A stretch of 64,000 bases of DNA. Source: Desulfoscipio sp. XC116. Its GTDB lineage: Bacteria > Bacillota > Desulfotomaculia > Desulfotomaculales > Desulfallaceae. The stretch is from NCBI RefSeq assembly GCF_039851975.1, contig NZ_CP156660.1, positions 248,001 through 312,000 of the forward strand, given 5' to 3'. Shown here one piece after another: positions 63,014 to 64,000 of this stretch. The notes under the pieces were generated by a model. That model had not been told where the DNA came from. It ran no database searches and was given only the letters and a program-made list of their open reading frames with translations. Position numbers and translations under genes: made by a program. Every line of letters starts with the position of its first letter. Position 1 is the first letter of the stretch.

Positions 63014-64000
63014 GTGGAAATGGTCAACTTAGTTATTAACGGCCAAGAAATTGAAGTTCCGGCGGGCACTACGGTCTTAAACGCCGCCGAACAAATGGGC
63101 GTCCACATCCCCAGGCTTTGCTACGAATCGGACCTGAGCCCGTTTGGGGCGTGTCGTTTATGCGTGGTGGAGATTGAGGGGATGCGTAACCTGCCGGCTT
63201 CCTGTGTGACTGCCGTAACTCCCGGTATGGTGGTGCAAACGCACTCGCCGGCGGTAATTGAGGCCAGGCGTACCATTCTTGAACTACTGATTGCCAATCA
63301 CCCCTTGGATTGTCTTACCTGTGAAAAAATGGGTGATTGCAAGCTGGCTCAATACTGTTATGAATATGGCGTTAAGACAAGTCCCTTTATCGGTGAGAAA
63401 CACGATTATCCGCTGGAAGACAGCAACCCCTTTATCGTACGTGACCCCAACAAGTGTATCTTATGCGGCAAATGTATACGGGCTTGCGCGGAAATAACCG
63501 GTAAAAATAATTTGGACTTTGCTTACCGTGGCTTTGATACCAAGGCTACCACTTTCTTTGATGTTCCTTTTGTGGAATCCGACTGCGTCTTCTGCGGGGC
63601 CTGTGTTTCCGTATGTCCCACGGGAGCGTTGATGGAAAAGCAGATCCAGGGCAAAGCCAGGCACTGGGAATTGCAGAAAGTTGCAACTACCTGCCCGTTC
63701 TGCGGCACCGGCTGCAGTTTTGACTTGTGTGTCCATGACGGCCGGGTTGTAGGGGTCAAATCAGGCCCGGACGGTGTGGTGAACGGTCGCGCCCTTTGCA
63801 TTAAGGGGAGGTTTGGCTGGGACTTTATTTATAGCGATCGGCGCTTGACTACTCCCCTGATTAAACGCGACGGAGAATTTACACCGGCATCTTGGGATGA
63901 GGCGTTTGATGTAATTGCGGAACGGCTGGGCGAAATAAAAGCGAAATATGGCGGCGATGCTTTTGCCGCTCTGAGTTCGGCCAGGTGTACCAATGAGGAA
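63014..64000 (+). CDS. fdhA: Formate dehydrogenase-like alpha subunit, N-terminal part
   Basis: The gene runs off the window after 329 codons. GTG 63014 is preceded by AGGAG at 62999-63003 (ATG 63020 is also possible). The N-terminal [2Fe-2S] domain (RLCYESDLSPFGACRLC), the His-Cys cluster HPLDCLTCEKMGDCKLAQYC, and two [4Fe-4S] sets (CILCGKCIRAC, CVFCGACVSVCP) resemble HydA/NuoG; then the molybdopterin oxidoreductase domain begins with CPFCGTGCSFDLC and ALCIKG. This layout is that of cytoplasmic NAD- or ferredoxin-linked formate dehydrogenases. The Cys/Sec metal ligand would lie after the end of the window. Confidence 0.88.
   Translation, partial: MEMVNLVINGQEIEVPAGTTVLNAAEQMGVHIPRLCYESDLSPFGACRLCVVEIEGMRNLPASCVTAVTPGMVVQTHSPAVIEARRTILELLIANHPLDCLTCEKMGDCKLAQYCYEYGVKTSPFIGEKHDYPLEDSNPFIVRDPNKCILCGKCIRACAEITGKNNLDFAYRGFDTKATTFFDVPFVESDCVFCGACVSVCPTGALMEKQIQGKARHWELQKVATTCPFCGTGCSFDLCVHDGRVVGVKSGPDGVVNGRALCIKGRFGWDFIYSDRRLTTPLIKRDGEFTPASWDEAFDVIAERLGEIKAKYGGDAFAALSSARCTNEE

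Overview
The window looks like a chromosomal piece of a low-to-medium GC Firmicute, most likely an anaerobic, strictly fermentative, syntrophic or sulfate-reducing member of the Peptococcaceae (Pelotomaculum/Desulfotomaculum type). Supporting signs are strong purine-rich ribosome binding sites with frequent GTG/TTG starts, a YtrA-type GntR regulator, PadR, acyl-CoA ligase and acyl-CoA dehydrogenase genes, and a multi-cluster formate dehydrogenase/HydA-like subunit. This is inference from gene content; no rRNA or tRNA gene was seen.

Layout: (1) 1-3.1 kb: end of an acyl-CoA ligase, a 5'-truncated acyl-CoA dehydrogenase, a DUF3795 protein and a broken LysR gene. (2) 3.2-6.0 kb: a leftward YtrA-regulated ABC transporter operon behind a 38-base palindromic operator. 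(3) 6.2-25.3 kb: a defence island with complete type I restriction-modification genes (hsdR-hsdM-hsdS), then a Druantia type I-like operon (druB-druC-druD-druE) whose DUF4338 gene (druA) is decayed, surrounded by remnants of DUF3800, Uma2 and HepT genes. (4) 25.3-32.1 kb: PadR, two Fur-box-like sites, a methyltransferase and a dipeptide/nickel-type ABC importer with a fused double ATPase. (5) 32.2-36.8 kb: nickel-pincer cofactor genes (LarC2 domain, LarB, LarC1) and an unrecognised 593-residue protein. (6) 37.2-55.9 kb: about 20 genes for tetrahydromethanopterin (H4MPT) and methanofuran synthesis and for the C1 pathway that uses them. (7) 56-58.3 kb: a wrecked second copy of the unrecognised gene, then a chemotaxis receptor. 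(8) 58.5-64 kb: small membrane protein, topoisomerase III, MATE exporter and the start of a formate dehydrogenase-like gene.

The central system is region 6. MtdB, Mch, Ftr and FwdA/B/C/D form a continuous path between methylene-H4MPT and CO2 plus methanofuran, while beta-RFAP synthase, a dihydropteroate-synthase-like protein, GTP cyclohydrolase I, MfnB, MfnE, MfnD, MfnF and several ATP-grasp proteins would make the two archaeal-type cofactors. FwdB is interrupted by one in-frame TGA exactly where the Mo/W-binding Cys or Sec of formylmethanofuran dehydrogenase lies, so I read it as a selenoprotein of 437 residues. With FwdD and the [4Fe-4S] cysteines of FwdB retained, this appears to be a genuine redox formylmethanofuran dehydrogenase, unlike the hydrolytic Fhc complex of aerobic methylotrophs. 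Fae, Mer, Mtr, the FwdF/G ferredoxins, MfnA/MfnC and the Sec machinery are not in the window.
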